Part shown: piece after piece, positions 14,325 to 23,987 of the stretch
Layout of the letters: each line of letters begins with the position of its first letter
Position numbering within the stretch: the stretch's first letter is position 1
NCBI RefSeq assembly: GCF_037450285.1
Contig: NZ_JAQISN010000001.1
Span: 2,046,001-2,110,000 of the forward strand
Origin: Erwinia sp. SLM-02
GTDB taxonomy: Bacteria > Pseudomonadota > Gammaproteobacteria > Enterobacterales > Enterobacteriaceae
Direction: 5' to 3'
Length of the DNA stretch: 64,000 nucleotides
Notes under the pieces: model-generated
What the model saw: the letters and a program-made list of their open reading frames with translations, nothing else
What the model was told of the DNA's origin: nothing
Databases searched by the model: none
Translations under genes and position numbers: made by a program

Positions 14325-15244
14325 AACACGAACTGTGGGCAATTACGAACCTGAATAAGAAGCCAGAACGAAGTTTTGAGGAACTTATACTTTTGGCATT
14401 ACAAGATGCTGAAGGTCAGGCATGCTTTGGTAATAAACAAATTCAGGCTCGCTATTGGTTAAGTTGTTTCGAGGGTAGGTTGATATCCTCCATCACCAGT
14501 GAAGATATTACAAACAACCTTCCAACTCACAGCATACGCTTCAAAAACCGCCTGACTAATGCGACAAAAAACCGTTATCGCGCACTGCTAATGCGCGGGT
14601 TTTCTTTGGCGTATAAAAACGGCTGGATTGATAAGATACCTTACTCTCGATCATTGCGTGAACCGAAGGTAAGGGTAAGGTGGATCGATAAAAACGAAGC
14701 GCGATCACTGGTCGAAAATCTTCAGAAAGAATGGATGAAGCATCTGTGCTCATTTGCTCTTCTCACCGGGGCAAGGCTGGGAGAGATGCTTTCACTGACG
14801 TGGAAGAATGTAGACCTCCGCAGGCGGGTCGCGGTTGTCACTGCTGACAGAGCGAAATCAGGAAAAGCAAGGCCACTACCCCTTAATGATGAGGCGGTGG
14901 CAATAATAAAGAAGATTCCGCGCATTAACGAATTCTTGTTCTCTTCGGATGGTCAAATGGAAGTGAATTACAACCGCACAGATTTCTTAAGGGCATTATC
15001 AATATCCGGTATCGTTGATTTTAGATTCCATGACTTGCGGCATACATGGGCAAGTTGGCATGTTCAGAACGGAACACCGCTTTTGGCCCTTAAAGAAATG
15101 GGAGGCTGGGAGACATTGGAGATGGTCAATAAATATGCCCACTTGAGTGGGGAACATTTGAGCAGGTTCTGCAACATTGTCACATTTTTGGCACATGACG
15201 ATGACCTGCATCATTCCAATGAAGCAATATCGCTTGTAGGTTAA
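14201..15244 (+). CDS. Phage integrase (tyrosine recombinase)
   Basis: The 347-residue protein starts MPIYKRGKTYWIDISAPDG (N-terminal arm-binding domain). A core-binding domain follows at about 60-150, and the catalytic domain holds Arg192 (TGARLGEM), the Lys of KSGKARPLPL (about 219-222), His277-x-x-Arg280 (FHDLRH), Trp303 (GGW) and the nucleophile Tyr312 (NKYAHLS). All catalytic residues are present, so the enzyme looks functional. It is the last prophage gene before the chromosomal junction. Its attachment site should lie within 15,245-15,350. Confidence 0.95.
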   Translation: MPIYKRGKTYWIDISAPDGSRVRRSAGTEEKAKAQQLHDKMKHELWAITNLNKKPERSFEELILLALQDAEGQACFGNKQIQARYWLSCFEGRLISSITSEDITNNLPTHSIRFKNRLTNATKNRYRALLMRGFSLAYKNGWIDKIPYSRSLREPKVRVRWIDKNEARSLVENLQKEWMKHLCSFALLTGARLGEMLSLTWKNVDLRRRVAVVTADRAKSGKARPLPLNDEAVAIIKKIPRINEFLFSSDGQMEVNYNRTDFLRALSISGIVDFRFHDLRHTWASWHVQNGTPLLALKEMGGWETLEMVNKYAHLSGEHLSRFCNIVTFLAHDDDLHHSNEAISLVG

Positions 15245-15353
15245 TGTAATATATACATAAATCACATAGCGCGAACACGGCAAATTTTAGATTAATCAGA
15301 GCTTTAGTCTGCGTGAAGTCATACAGGTGTTTATTTTAACGGGAATCATTAGC

Positions 15354-16499
15354 ATGGCATTCGATTTTGACCAACGGATAGACCGCCGTCACAGCGATAG
15401 TCTTAAATGGCGAAAATATGGTGATCGGGATATCCTTCCGCTCTGGGTTGCTGATACCGATTTTCGTTCGGCAGACTGTATTACTGCCGCGCTTCAGGAG
15501 CGTATTGCCCATGGCGTGTTCGGTTACGGAGTGCCATCAGAGGCTCTGACCGACGTCATTATCGAACGTATGGCCCATCGTTACGGCTGGCATATTCAGC
15601 CGGAATGGCTGGTATTTTTACCCGGCGTGGTGTGCGGGCTTAATCTCTGCGTGCGGGCATTCACCTCAGCGCAGCAGGGAACCGTTTCCCCGACGCCGAT
15701 CTATCCCCCTTTTCGCCAGGCCGCCGCGCTGGCCGACCGCGCGCAGCTGACTGTTCCCCTGCAGCTCCGCGACCAGCGCTGGGTGCTGGATCTTGAGGCG
15801 CAGGAATCACGGCTGAACGGTGCAGAAAAGCTGCTGATGCTGTGTAATCCGCAAAACCCCGGCGGCACGGTGTATCGCCGCGAGGAGCTGGAAGCGCAGC
15901 TGCGATTCGCCCGCCGCCACGATCTGATCGTCTGTTCCGATGAAATTCACTGCGATCTGCTGCTGGAACCGGGCGCGAAGCACATCCCGTTTGCCAGCCT
16001 CAGCGAAGATGCCGCCCAGCGTTCCATCACGCTGATGTCGCCGTCAAAGACGTTCAATATCGCCGGGCTGGGCGCGTCGGTGGCCATCATCCCCAATCGC
16101 GAACTGCGCGAGCGTTTTTCCCGCGAACGTAAAGGCATGGTGCCGGACGTTGACGTCCTGGCCTACGTTGCCGCGACGGCAGCCTGGCGCGACGGCCAGC
16201 CGTGGCTGGACGAGCAGCTGGCCTACCTCCGGCGCAACCGCGATACGCTGGTCAGCCATCTGCATTCGCTGCCGGAGCTGAGCATGGTCTCTCCGGAAGG
16301 CAGCTATCTCGGCTGGATTGATGCCAGCCGTCTTGAGGTAGAAAACCCGCAGCAGTTCTTTGAGCGTTTCGGGTTAGGGTTCAGCGCAGGGGGGGATTTC
16401 GGTGACGAGAACTTCGTGCGCATCAATTTCGGCTGCCACCGCCTGCTGCTGGATGAGGCGTTACGCCGTATCAGCCTGGCCGTTCAGTCCCGTCGTTAA
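15354..16499 (+). CDS. PatB/MalY-type PLP C-S lyase (cystathionine beta-lyase-like)
   Basis: The 381-residue class I/II aminotransferase-fold protein begins MAFDFDQRIDRRHSDSLKWR, the usual PatB start. It has the PLP signature MSPSKTFNIAGLGA with the Schiff-base Lys at about 229, the NPQNPGG motif and SDEIHCDLL. Enzymes of this group cleave cystathionine or cysteine conjugates to pyruvate, ammonia and a thiol. ATG 15,354 is chosen because upstream residues are not family-like. The prophage ends within about 110 bases upstream, so the native promoter may have been displaced. It is not a clear MalY orthologue. Confidence 0.85.
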   Translation: MAFDFDQRIDRRHSDSLKWRKYGDRDILPLWVADTDFRSADCITAALQERIAHGVFGYGVPSEALTDVIIERMAHRYGWHIQPEWLVFLPGVVCGLNLCVRAFTSAQQGTVSPTPIYPPFRQAAALADRAQLTVPLQLRDQRWVLDLEAQESRLNGAEKLLMLCNPQNPGGTVYRREELEAQLRFARRHDLIVCSDEIHCDLLLEPGAKHIPFASLSEDAAQRSITLMSPSKTFNIAGLGASVAIIPNRELRERFSRERKGMVPDVDVLAYVAATAAWRDGQPWLDEQLAYLRRNRDTLVSHLHSLPELSMVSPEGSYLGWIDASRLEVENPQQFFERFGLGFSAGGDFGDENFVRINFGCHRLLLDEALRRISLAVQSRR

Positions 16500-16528
16500 C
16501 ACTAGCGGGGCCGAAAAATCATTGAAGG

Positions 16529-16561
16529 GTACGGGGCTTTTTGTCTGTTTATGCCCCGTAC
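16529..16561. terminator. Bidirectional hairpin between convergent genes
   Basis: GTACGGGGC and GCCCCGTAC form a 9-bp stem around a T-rich loop, between the C-S lyase and the convergent MFS gene. Its outer stem reaches the MFS stop codon region. Confidence 0.55.
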
Positions 16562-17692
16562 TTAGTTGCGCGACAGGCTGAACAGCCAGGCTGTCAGCGC
16601 ACACAGTGCCAGAACCAGCCCCAGCTGCTGCAGCACACTGGATAGTGCAAGCATCATCCCCAGAAGCGAATAGTAGCTCAACCCAAACAGCGCCCCGGCA
16701 GCACCCGCCTGGTCTCGATAATTACGCAACGCCTGGCTCAGCACATTAGGAATGGCAATGCCGTAGCACACCACCACCCCCGCTACCGGTAAAAGTATCC
16801 AGGCAGAATACTGCAACCACCATGCAACCAGACCGGACAGCAGCGCCATAAGGCAGGCACAGTGTACAAGTTGTTCCGCAGTTAACCCGGTAGTTAACAG
16901 CCTGCGGTTCAGGAGACTGCCCGACAGCGATGCCAGAGCCAGTATAAAGCCCGTCCAGCCGAAGTCGCCGGAGCTCCACCCTAACGTCTCGAAAAGAAAT
17001 GGCGCAAGGCTGTAATAGCTGAACAACATGGTGTTTAGCAGGGCAATCAACATGGCATTTTTCCAGAGCGAACCATCCCGAACCATGCGCAATGCCAGTC
17101 GCGGTTCCCGGTAGGCCTTCTGCGTATTTTGAGGTCGGGTTTCCGGTAGCAGGATCGCGGTCAGTATCAGCAGCAAAACGGCCAACAAAACGAGCGCAAA
17201 AAATATGCCGGTATGTCCGTACTGGTTGACCAGCCAGCCACCACTTACCAAACCAATAACCGGACTCACGGCCAGAGCGCTTCCCATCACGGAAAATACT
17301 CGCGCCAGCGCGACAGATTCATAGCAGTCTCTCAACATGGTTTGTACAACAACCGATCCGGCTGCGGCACCCACCGCCGACAGTATTCGGGCCAGCAGCA
17401 GCATGTTGAAATCGCTGACGACCATCGCCAACGCGCAACCGGCGCCGTAGCAGAATATTCCCGCTATCATGGCGGGTCTTCTTCCGATGCAGTCGCTCAA
17501 CCAGCCCCACAGTGCCACACCGACGGCAAACGCGACAAAGTAGACCGAGAGGGTTTGAGCAGCGCGCTCACTGCTCACATGAAAAAAGTGGGCGATATCC
17601 GGTAAAGCCGGGCTGTAAACGGTTTCCACCAGCTGCGGAAACATAATTAGCAATGTCAGCAGCCACAGGGGCGGCCGATACGCTGTATTCAT
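16562..17692 (-). CDS. MFS drug transporter, Bcr/CflA-like
   Basis: A 376-residue, 12-helix major facilitator. The MFS loop 2-3 motif GWLSDCIGRRPAMI is present, and the N-terminus VETVYSPALPDIAHFF is the Bcr/CflA pattern (x-D/S-x-Y-x-P-A-L-P). The start at 17,692 has a perfect GGAGG; the ATG 33 bases further upstream lacks one. It is divergent from an AraC-type regulator, which is the usual arrangement for inducible exporters. Substrate unknown. Confidence 0.85.
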   Translation of the reverse strand: MNTAYRPPLWLLTLLIMFPQLVETVYSPALPDIAHFFHVSSERAAQTLSVYFVAFAVGVALWGWLSDCIGRRPAMIAGIFCYGAGCALAMVVSDFNMLLLARILSAVGAAAGSVVVQTMLRDCYESVALARVFSVMGSALAVSPVIGLVSGGWLVNQYGHTGIFFALVLLAVLLLILTAILLPETRPQNTQKAYREPRLALRMVRDGSLWKNAMLIALLNTMLFSYYSLAPFLFETLGWSSGDFGWTGFILALASLSGSLLNRRLLTTGLTAEQLVHCACLMALLSGLVAWWLQYSAWILLPVAGVVVCYGIAIPNVLSQALRNYRDQAGAAGALFGLSYYSLLGMMLALSSVLQQLGLVLALCALTAWLFSLSRN

Positions 17693-17791
17693 CACGATGT
17701 CCTCCAATCGATAACGGGAGGGCATTATTGCTGAAAAGAGAGTGTCACATTACAATCATAAGGACTCAATATATCAAAAATCGGACAAGCT

Positions 17792-18574
17792 ATGAAAATC
17801 ACTCAGGATGCTGTGTTCGACCCCGATAGTTTCGACGATCCCGTCGTGGGCATTGCGTCCGAAATGGGACCGCATGATTCAGGACGGCACTGCCACAGAA
17901 GGCATCAGTTACTTTTTTCAGCGGCGGGAAGTATTACCATTGAACTGGAGCGGACCTTGTTCCTGCTTCCCCCCCGTCGCGCAGCCTGGATACCGGCGGG
18001 CACGGTTCACCGCGCCATCATGCGTGGCGTCATGGCCTATCGGTCTCTGTACTTCTCCCCCGCGCTGCCTTTATTGGCACTACCCATGCAGATCGTTCAG
18101 GTTAACCCTCTGCTTTTTGAAGTCATTGAACGAATGGCATTCTGGCCCTGGGGAATGTCTGAAGAGCAACAGACCAGTCTTATTAGCGTTTTCAGCCAGG
18201 AAATTCGAGCCGCACGCAGTGAAAACTGGACGCTGCGCTTTCCCACCGACAGACGCCTGCAAACGTGGCTCGACAAGGTGATGAACGGCGAGCTGCCTCC
18301 CAGACTGGGTCAGTTAGCCCGACAGTCAGGCGCATGCGAACGCACAATAAGCCGGATATTTATCCGGGAAACCGGGATGAATTATCAGAACTGGCGGCAG
18401 CAGTGGCGACTGCTTAAATCAATGGAAATGCTCTCCGACGGAGGACCGATAAGCCAGGTGGCACAACAGCTGGAATTTTCCAGCGACAGTGCCTTTATTG
18501 TTTTTTTCCGCCAGCAAACGGGTATCACGCCCGCCCACTATCCTCGGAATATCCCGGCTCAGCAGCCAGCCTGA
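17792..18574 (+). CDS. AraC-family regulator
   Basis: The 260-residue protein has an N-terminal cupin-like sensor (GRHCHRRHQLLFSAAGS, then RRAAWIPAGTVHRA) and a C-terminal AraC DNA-binding domain with two HTH motifs (LGQLARQSGACERTISRIF; ISQVAQQLEFSSDSAFIVFF). The layout is that of NimR/YeaM. Because it diverges from the MFS gene with a 98-base shared gap, it probably controls that exporter in response to its substrate. The inducer is not known. Confidence 0.85.
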   Translation: MKITQDAVFDPDSFDDPVVGIASEMGPHDSGRHCHRRHQLLFSAAGSITIELERTLFLLPPRRAAWIPAGTVHRAIMRGVMAYRSLYFSPALPLLALPMQIVQVNPLLFEVIERMAFWPWGMSEEQQTSLISVFSQEIRAARSENWTLRFPTDRRLQTWLDKVMNGELPPRLGQLARQSGACERTISRIFIRETGMNYQNWRQQWRLLKSMEMLSDGGPISQVAQQLEFSSDSAFIVFFRQQTGITPAHYPRNIPAQQPA

Positions 18575-18663
18575 CTGCCGTACTATAACGATGGCGATGG
18601 CAGGCCAGAAGTGGCATCGCCGGTCAATACCATGAATGCTCTGGCCACAATGCACCCGTTTTC

Positions 18664-19233
18664 TCAGCCCTCGCTGACCTCGCTGGCCACGACCTCTTTC
18701 AGGCTCCACGGATGGAACTTGATGGTCACCTTGCCGTCGGTCACCGCCAGCGTCGGATTCGGCAGGCGTTCCCCTTCCCCTTTCGGCGCGCTGCTTTTCA
18801 CCGAAATACCCTGCTGGATCAGTCCGTCATCCGCCATTAACGCCAGCGCGCGCGACCCCAGCTGCGCCTCGTCGCCGCGCAGGACGATCTCAACGTGCTC
18901 CCAGCCCTCGTGGCGGTAGAGTTTTGCCCCCGGCCACGGCAGCTCAATCACGCTAATCTGCCACGGTCCCACACTCAGCGGCGTAGACAGTTCAAACAGC
19001 GCAATCGGCCTGCCGGCAATCTCCTTTTCGGAGAACAGCGTGCCGCACTGCAGCAGCCCCTGCTTCCAGCGCTCGGCGGTGGTGTTCTGATGGCAACGAA
19101 CCGCAATGTGGTCGGCCTCCAGCGCGGTCAGATCCAGGCCAAGACGCCCGGCCAGATGGTTAAGGGCGTCAACGAAACGCGCCAGATCCGCGCTTAAATC
19201 CTGCAGTTCGGCCTGTTTGCTGATATCGGTCAT
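18664..19233 (-). CDS. yecM: YecM family VOC-fold protein
   Basis: A 189-residue protein with YecM features: LADHIAVRCH-type metal-ligand region (residues 39-48, EADHIAVRCHQ), FELSTPLSVGPWQISVIEL and HEGWEHVEIVLRG. These fit the vicinal-oxygen-chelate fold with conserved His and Glu. Divergent to argS, as in E. coli. The reaction is unknown; the fold suggests a metal-dependent isomerase or dioxygenase-like activity. Confidence 0.9.
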   Translation of the reverse strand: MTDISKQAELQDLSADLARFVDALNHLAGRLGLDLTALEADHIAVRCHQNTTAERWKQGLLQCGTLFSEKEIAGRPIALFELSTPLSVGPWQISVIELPWPGAKLYRHEGWEHVEIVLRGDEAQLGSRALALMADDGLIQQGISVKSSAPKGEGERLPNPTLAVTDGKVTIKFHPWSLKEVVASEVSEG

Positions 19234-19511
19234 CTGAAAAAATCCTTGAGTGCGGCGCCGGTCATGCCGTGGTGGCGACCGTCGCGGAATGTGCTTTCTG
19301 CGGTTGCGGCGTATATTACCCGAAAAGGCCGCAAAAACTCACCCCGTGCCGCCGTTAAGGTTCCTGGAAAAACGCGCGCTAAATGCAGTATACTTCTCCC
19401 CTTGTTTTTTTAACGACGCCGGCAGCAGGTGCCTTTTCCCCGCTACCGGCGTTGCGATCGCGGCCCGCGCCCGTTGCGTGTGGGCGTCTTCAGCATAATT
19501 AAGGTAACTCG

Positions 19512-21242
19512 GTGAATATTCAGGCCCTTCTCTCAGAAAAAGTCAGTCAGGCGATGATCGCAGTGGGTGCTCCAGCAGACTGTGAGCCTCAGGTGCGTCA
19601 GTCAGCCAAAGTGCAGTTTGGTGATTATCAGGCAAACGGCATGATGGCCGTGGCCAAATCACTGGGCATGCCACCACGACAACTGGCAGAAAAGGTGCTG
19701 GAACAGCTGGATCTGAGCGGTATTGCCCGCAAGGTCGAGATCGCCGGCCCCGGCTTTATCAATATCTTCCTTGAGCCTGCCTGGCTGGCACAGCAGGTTG
19801 ACGGCGTGCTGGCCGCGCCGAAGCTGGGCGTGGCCCCCGTTAAGCCGCAGACCATCGTCATTGACTATTCGGCACCGAACGTGGCGAAAGAGATGCACGT
19901 CGGCCACGTGCGCTCCACCATCATCGGTGATGCCGCGGTGCGCACGCTGGAATTCCTCGGCCACAACGTCATCCGCGCTAACCACGTCGGTGACTGGGGC
20001 ACGCAGTTCGGCATGCTGATCGCCTTCCTGGAAAAACAGCAGAACGAACATCATGAAGATATCGCCCTGGCGGACCTGGAAGCCTTCTACCGCGAAGCCA
20101 AACGCACCTACGACGAAGACCCGGTTTTCGCCGAACGCGCCCGTGGCTACGTGGTAAAACTGCAGGGCGGCGACGAGCAGTGCCGTACCCTGTGGAAAAA
20201 ACTGGTCGACATCACCATGTCGCAGAACCAGCTGATTTATGACCGCATGAACGTCACCCTGACGCGTAAAGACGTGATGGGTGAAAGCCTGTACAACGAC
20301 ATGCTGCCGGGCATCGTGGCCGACCTGAAAGCGAAAGGCATGGCGGTAGAGAGTGAAGGCGCCACCGTTGTTTTCCTTGATGAGTATAAAAACAAGGAAG
20401 GCGAACCGATGGGCGTCATCATCCAGAAAAAGGATGGCGGCTTCCTGTACACCACCACCGACATCGCCTGCGCCAAATACCGCTATGAAACGCTGCATGC
20501 CGACCGCGTGCTGTACTACATCGACTCCCGTCAGCATCAGCACCTGATGCAGGCCTGGACCATCGTGCGCAAAGCGGGCTACGTGCCGGATTCCGTGCCG
20601 CTGGAACACCATATGTTTGGCATGATGCTGGGTAAAGACGGCAAGCCGTTTAAAACCCGTGCGGGCGGTACGATCAAGCTTTCCGATCTGCTGGATGAAG
20701 CGGTGGATCGCGCCACGAAACTGGTGTCGGAAAAGAATCCGGATATGCCGGAAGAAGAGCTGAACAAACTGGCGAACATCGTCGGTATCGGCGCGGTGAA
20801 ATACGCCGACCTGTCAAAAAGCCGCACCACCGACTATATCTTCGACTGGGACAATATGCTGGCGTTTGAAGGCAACACCGCGCCGTATATGCAGTATGCC
20901 TACACCCGCGTGCTTTCCGTATTCCGCAAGGCGGGGATTGATGAGAACGGTATCAGCGGATCGACGCTTATCAGTGAAGATCGCGAAGCCGCCCTGGCCG
21001 TGCGCCTGCTGCAGTTCGAAGAAACCATCACCCAGGTTGCCCGCGACGGCACGCCGCACGTGATGTGCGCCTACCTGTACGATCTGGCCGGCCTGTTCTC
21101 CGGCTTCTACGAGCACTGCCCGATCCTCAGTGCGGAAGATGAAGCGGTGAAACAGAGCCGCCTGCGCCTGGCGCTGCTGACGGCGAAGACGCTGAAGCAG
21201 GGTCTGGATACGCTGGGTATCCAGACCGTCGAACGTATGTAA
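19512..21242 (+). CDS. argS: Arginyl-tRNA synthetase
   Basis: The 576-residue class I synthetase charges tRNA-Arg with arginine. The HIGH-type motif is HVGHVRSTI (about residues 132-140) in the context DYSAPNVAKEMHVGHVRSTI. The KMSKS region is the degenerate GKDGKPFKTRAGG typical of ArgRS. The C-terminal anticodon-binding domain ends TLGIQTVERM, identical in style to enterobacterial ArgS. A GTG start at 19,512 with an AAGGTAA ribosome site is used. The 278-base gap upstream holds its promoter region and nothing else I can support. Confidence 0.98.
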   Translation: MNIQALLSEKVSQAMIAVGAPADCEPQVRQSAKVQFGDYQANGMMAVAKSLGMPPRQLAEKVLEQLDLSGIARKVEIAGPGFINIFLEPAWLAQQVDGVLAAPKLGVAPVKPQTIVIDYSAPNVAKEMHVGHVRSTIIGDAAVRTLEFLGHNVIRANHVGDWGTQFGMLIAFLEKQQNEHHEDIALADLEAFYREAKRTYDEDPVFAERARGYVVKLQGGDEQCRTLWKKLVDITMSQNQLIYDRMNVTLTRKDVMGESLYNDMLPGIVADLKAKGMAVESEGATVVFLDEYKNKEGEPMGVIIQKKDGGFLYTTTDIACAKYRYETLHADRVLYYIDSRQHQHLMQAWTIVRKAGYVPDSVPLEHHMFGMMLGKDGKPFKTRAGGTIKLSDLLDEAVDRATKLVSEKNPDMPEEELNKLANIVGIGAVKYADLSKSRTTDYIFDWDNMLAFEGNTAPYMQYAYTRVLSVFRKAGIDENGISGSTLISEDREAALAVRLLQFEETITQVARDGTPHVMCAYLYDLAGLFSGFYEHCPILSAEDEAVKQSRLRLALLTAKTLKQGLDTLGIQTVERM

Positions 21243-21280
21243 TCCTGGCCGCGGTGGGTCTCTGTCCCTGCCGCGCGACA

Positions 21281-21322
21281 GTAAAAAACCCCAGCCGGGT
21301 GATACCGGCTGGGGTTTTTACT
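21281..21322. terminator. Bidirectional terminator of argS and otsA
   Basis: AAAAACCCCAGCCGG-GTGATA-CCGGCTGGGGTTTTT forms a long stem with A- and T-runs on both sides, so it serves both convergent genes. Confidence 0.9.
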
Positions 21323-21336
21323 TTATGACGGGCGGG

Positions 21337-22767
21337 TCAGGCGAGTCGGGTGAAACTCACCACCTTCTTTTCCTCACTCTCCTGCTCGCTGCGCGGCTTC
21401 AGCCCCTGCAGATCCTGCAGGTAGGTTTTGCGCCAGTGGGCAATATCATTCTGCCGCAGAACCGCCATCATATCGTTGTAGCGTGAAATACGCTCGGTGC
21501 GCGACATGGTCAGCGCGCGATCCAGCGCGGCGGCCACTTCGTCACGATCGTAAGGGTTAACGATGAGCGCCGAGGTCAGCTCGTTTGCCGCACCGGCAAA
21601 GCGCGACAGCACCAGCACGCCGGGGTCGTCCGGATCCTGAGCGGCCACGTACTCTTTTGCCACCAGATTCATCCCGTCACGCAGCGGCGTCACCAGCCCG
21701 ATATCGGTCAGGCGGAAAATTTTCATCAGCAGGCGACGGTCAAAATGCTGGTTCAGATAGTAGAGGGGCGTCCAGCCCAGCGTGCCGTATTTACCGTTAA
21801 TCCGCCCCGCTTCGGTCTCCAGCTGGTGTCGGATGTCCTGATAGGCCTGCACATCGCCGCGCGAGGTGGGCGCGATCTGCGAGTAGCGGATTTTCCCGCG
21901 GTGCTGCGGGAAGTTTTCCAGCAGTGCCTCATAGGCGAGGAAGCGTTCCGGCAGCCCTTTTGAATAGTCCAGCCGCTCGCAGGCAATAATGTTCTGTGCA
22001 TCGCCGAGGTCCCGCTTCATTGCGACCATTTTCGGCGGCAGCGGGCCTTCAGCCATCTCTTTAATACTGTCCGGCTCTATCCCGATGGGATACACCTCGG
22101 TAGCAAAGCGATTGCCGAAGGCACGATGCTGTTTCCCCTCGGTCTGCAGCGGGGTCAGCAGCGAAACGCACTCCAGGAAAGCGATGCGGTCGCTCTCGGT
22201 CTGGAAGCCCAGCAGGTCGTAGTCACACATCATTTCCAGCAGGTCAGCATGCGGCGGCAGCGCGTTAAAGATTTCCGGCGTAGGAAACGGAATATGCAGG
22301 AAGAACCCGATGCGGTTGTTCACACCCAGCTCACGCAGTTCGGCGGCAAACGGCAGCAGATGATAATCGTGGATCCACAGCACGTCATCCGGCTTCAGCA
22401 GCGGCAGAAGGCGCTGCGCCAGCTGCTTATTCACCCGGCTGTAGCCTTCCCAGGCTTCACGCTGGAAGTTCACGAGGTCAAGGCGATAGTGGAAGGCCGG
22501 CCACAGCACCGCATTGGAAAACTGCAGATAGTAGAGATCGTAATCATTTTGATTCAGGCCAAACGACGCGTAGGTGATGCCGTCCTGTTCCAGCATGGAC
22601 AGTTCATCATCATCTTCACCGATTTCGTTGATGTTACCGTTCCATCCGTACCAGACACCGCCGGTGGTTTTCAGTGCATCAACGATGCCTACCGTTAATC
22701 CACCGGCGCTGACCTTGCTGCCATCGGGAACAGCAATTCGATTCGATACGACGACTAAACGACTCAT
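21337..22767 (-). CDS. otsA: Trehalose-6-phosphate synthase
   Basis: A 476-residue GT20 glycosyltransferase joining UDP-glucose and glucose-6-phosphate. Family landmarks are MSRLVVVSNRIAVPDG, the glycine-rich SAGGLTVGI, VLWIHDYHLLPFA, RLDYSKGLPERFLAYE and GMNLVAKEYVAAQ. It is the second gene of an otsBA operon, with its ATG overlapping the otsB stop by 4 bases. It serves osmoprotection and stationary-phase stress; in E. coli the operon is RpoS-dependent. Confidence 0.97.
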   Translation of the reverse strand: MSRLVVVSNRIAVPDGSKVSAGGLTVGIVDALKTTGGVWYGWNGNINEIGEDDDELSMLEQDGITYASFGLNQNDYDLYYLQFSNAVLWPAFHYRLDLVNFQREAWEGYSRVNKQLAQRLLPLLKPDDVLWIHDYHLLPFAAELRELGVNNRIGFFLHIPFPTPEIFNALPPHADLLEMMCDYDLLGFQTESDRIAFLECVSLLTPLQTEGKQHRAFGNRFATEVYPIGIEPDSIKEMAEGPLPPKMVAMKRDLGDAQNIIACERLDYSKGLPERFLAYEALLENFPQHRGKIRYSQIAPTSRGDVQAYQDIRHQLETEAGRINGKYGTLGWTPLYYLNQHFDRRLLMKIFRLTDIGLVTPLRDGMNLVAKEYVAAQDPDDPGVLVLSRFAGAANELTSALIVNPYDRDEVAAALDRALTMSRTERISRYNDMMAVLRQNDIAHWRKTYLQDLQGLKPRSEQESEEKKVVSFTRLA

Positions 22768-23546
22768 AACGTTTCACTCCTTACCGACGCCTGCGCGTCC
22801 TGATCTAATTTTATTCTGGTTTGCTCCAGCCAGTGCCAGACCGCGGGCACGTCCGGCAAATTGCCGCGCGCTTCGCTGATGCCTGCACCCACCTTCACTG
22901 AAACGCCCTCCATTGCGTTGACAACTTTAAATCCGGCCTCGTCCGTCAGGTCATCACCGACGAAAACCGGAATGCGCCCCAAAAACGGGGGCTGTTTCAT
23001 AAAGTACCTGATTGCGGCACCTTTGCTGACGCCGTCCGGCTTCAGCTCAATGACGCATTTTCCCGGCTGCTGAACCAGCTCGGGAAAGCGCGCAACCAGC
23101 CCATCCGCCAGTTGCTGAATGGCCTGCTGATGTTCCGGCGCCCGCCGGTAATGCAGCGCGAACGCCATGCCTTTGCTCTCCAGCTGGGTTCCGGGCAACG
23201 CCGCTATCGCCGGTTCCAGCTCGGCGGTCAACAGGCCAACCGTCTCAGGTGACAGGGCGATGCGATGGATATTTCCCTCGCCATCGCGCCTTTCGGCACC
23301 GTGTACGCCCGCCAGCGGCAGTATAAGCGGCTCCACCAGTGCATCCAGCTCCCGCATCGGTCGTCCGGAAATCAGCGCCAGCGCGCCGTTGCAGTGGCTG
23401 GCCAGCCGCGCCAGATTATCGCGCACCGGGGCCGGGACAGAGACATCCTCAGGCCGCGATTTAATCGCGGCCAGGGTGCCATCCACATCAAAAAAGAACG
23501 CATAACGTGCCGGTTCCAGTGGGGGAACGAATTCTGTTTTAGTCAC
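22764..23546 (-). CDS. otsB: Trehalose-6-phosphate phosphatase
   Basis: A 260-residue HAD-superfamily phosphatase: the nucleophile motif FFDVDGTLA (residues 18-26), motif II LISGRP, and motif IV FVGDDLTDEAGF. It removes phosphate from trehalose-6-phosphate made by OtsA. First gene of the otsBA operon, with a GGAGG-like ribosome site. Confidence 0.96.
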   Translation of the reverse strand: MTKTEFVPPLEPARYAFFFDVDGTLAAIKSRPEDVSVPAPVRDNLARLASHCNGALALISGRPMRELDALVEPLILPLAGVHGAERRDGEGNIHRIALSPETVGLLTAELEPAIAALPGTQLESKGMAFALHYRRAPEHQQAIQQLADGLVARFPELVQQPGKCVIELKPDGVSKGAAIRYFMKQPPFLGRIPVFVGDDLTDEAGFKVVNAMEGVSVKVGAGISEARGNLPDVPAVWHWLEQTRIKLDQDAQASVRSETL

Positions 23547-23987
23547 ACATTCCTCCTGATTAAACGTGACAGGAAACCCTTTCGCGCAAGAGGGAGAGAA
23601 TCAAAATGGAAACCACGATACGGCTGTCGCCGGGGAGATAAGAACGGCCAGAAGAGTGATATCTTTTTAGTGCAGTGGTTCATGCCCTGCTGAAAATCTG
23701 ACTCCACGTTACTGCGTTTTTTCCTCACCCGACGCCCCTCAGTGCGCATAACGTCAGTATTTAGTATAGACAGAGATCGGGGGGCTGCCAGCTTTTAAGA
23801 TAATGTGCACGTAAGCCTGGTGAAGAGCGAAATTTCAGCATGGGCATCCACCGTGAATAAGCCGCTTGTATCAGCAGGAAGACAAATCCAATAACTATTA
23901 AATCCCTCCCCCCTCATTAAACTATTTTTGCCCACCGGACTTCACCGGCAGGCGAAATAACGCATACCGATACTTGCTGAATAAACA
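23547..23987. other. Divergent control region, otsBA / secreted halovibrin-like gene
   Basis: No supportable gene occurs here. The region must carry the otsB promoter leftward and the promoter of the secreted protein rightward. I could not pick out a convincing operator. Confidence 0.5.

Larger units (their letters stand above)
1..15300. mobile_element. Lambdoid prophage, one arm (immunity region to integrase)
   Basis: The order cII-like, cro, operators, cI, lysogenic small genes, OL-like operators, recombination genes, DNA methyltransferases, xis, int is the lambda immunity-to-attachment arm in mirror image. The left limit lies outside the window. The right limit is between the integrase stop at 15,244 and the host gene start at 15,354. 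No tRNA or clear att core is visible at this junction, so the exact end is not resolved. Confidence 0.93.

Noticed and set aside
15245..15353. Attachment site of the prophage
   Set aside because: No repeat or tRNA end can be recognised without the other prophage end, so no core is claimed.
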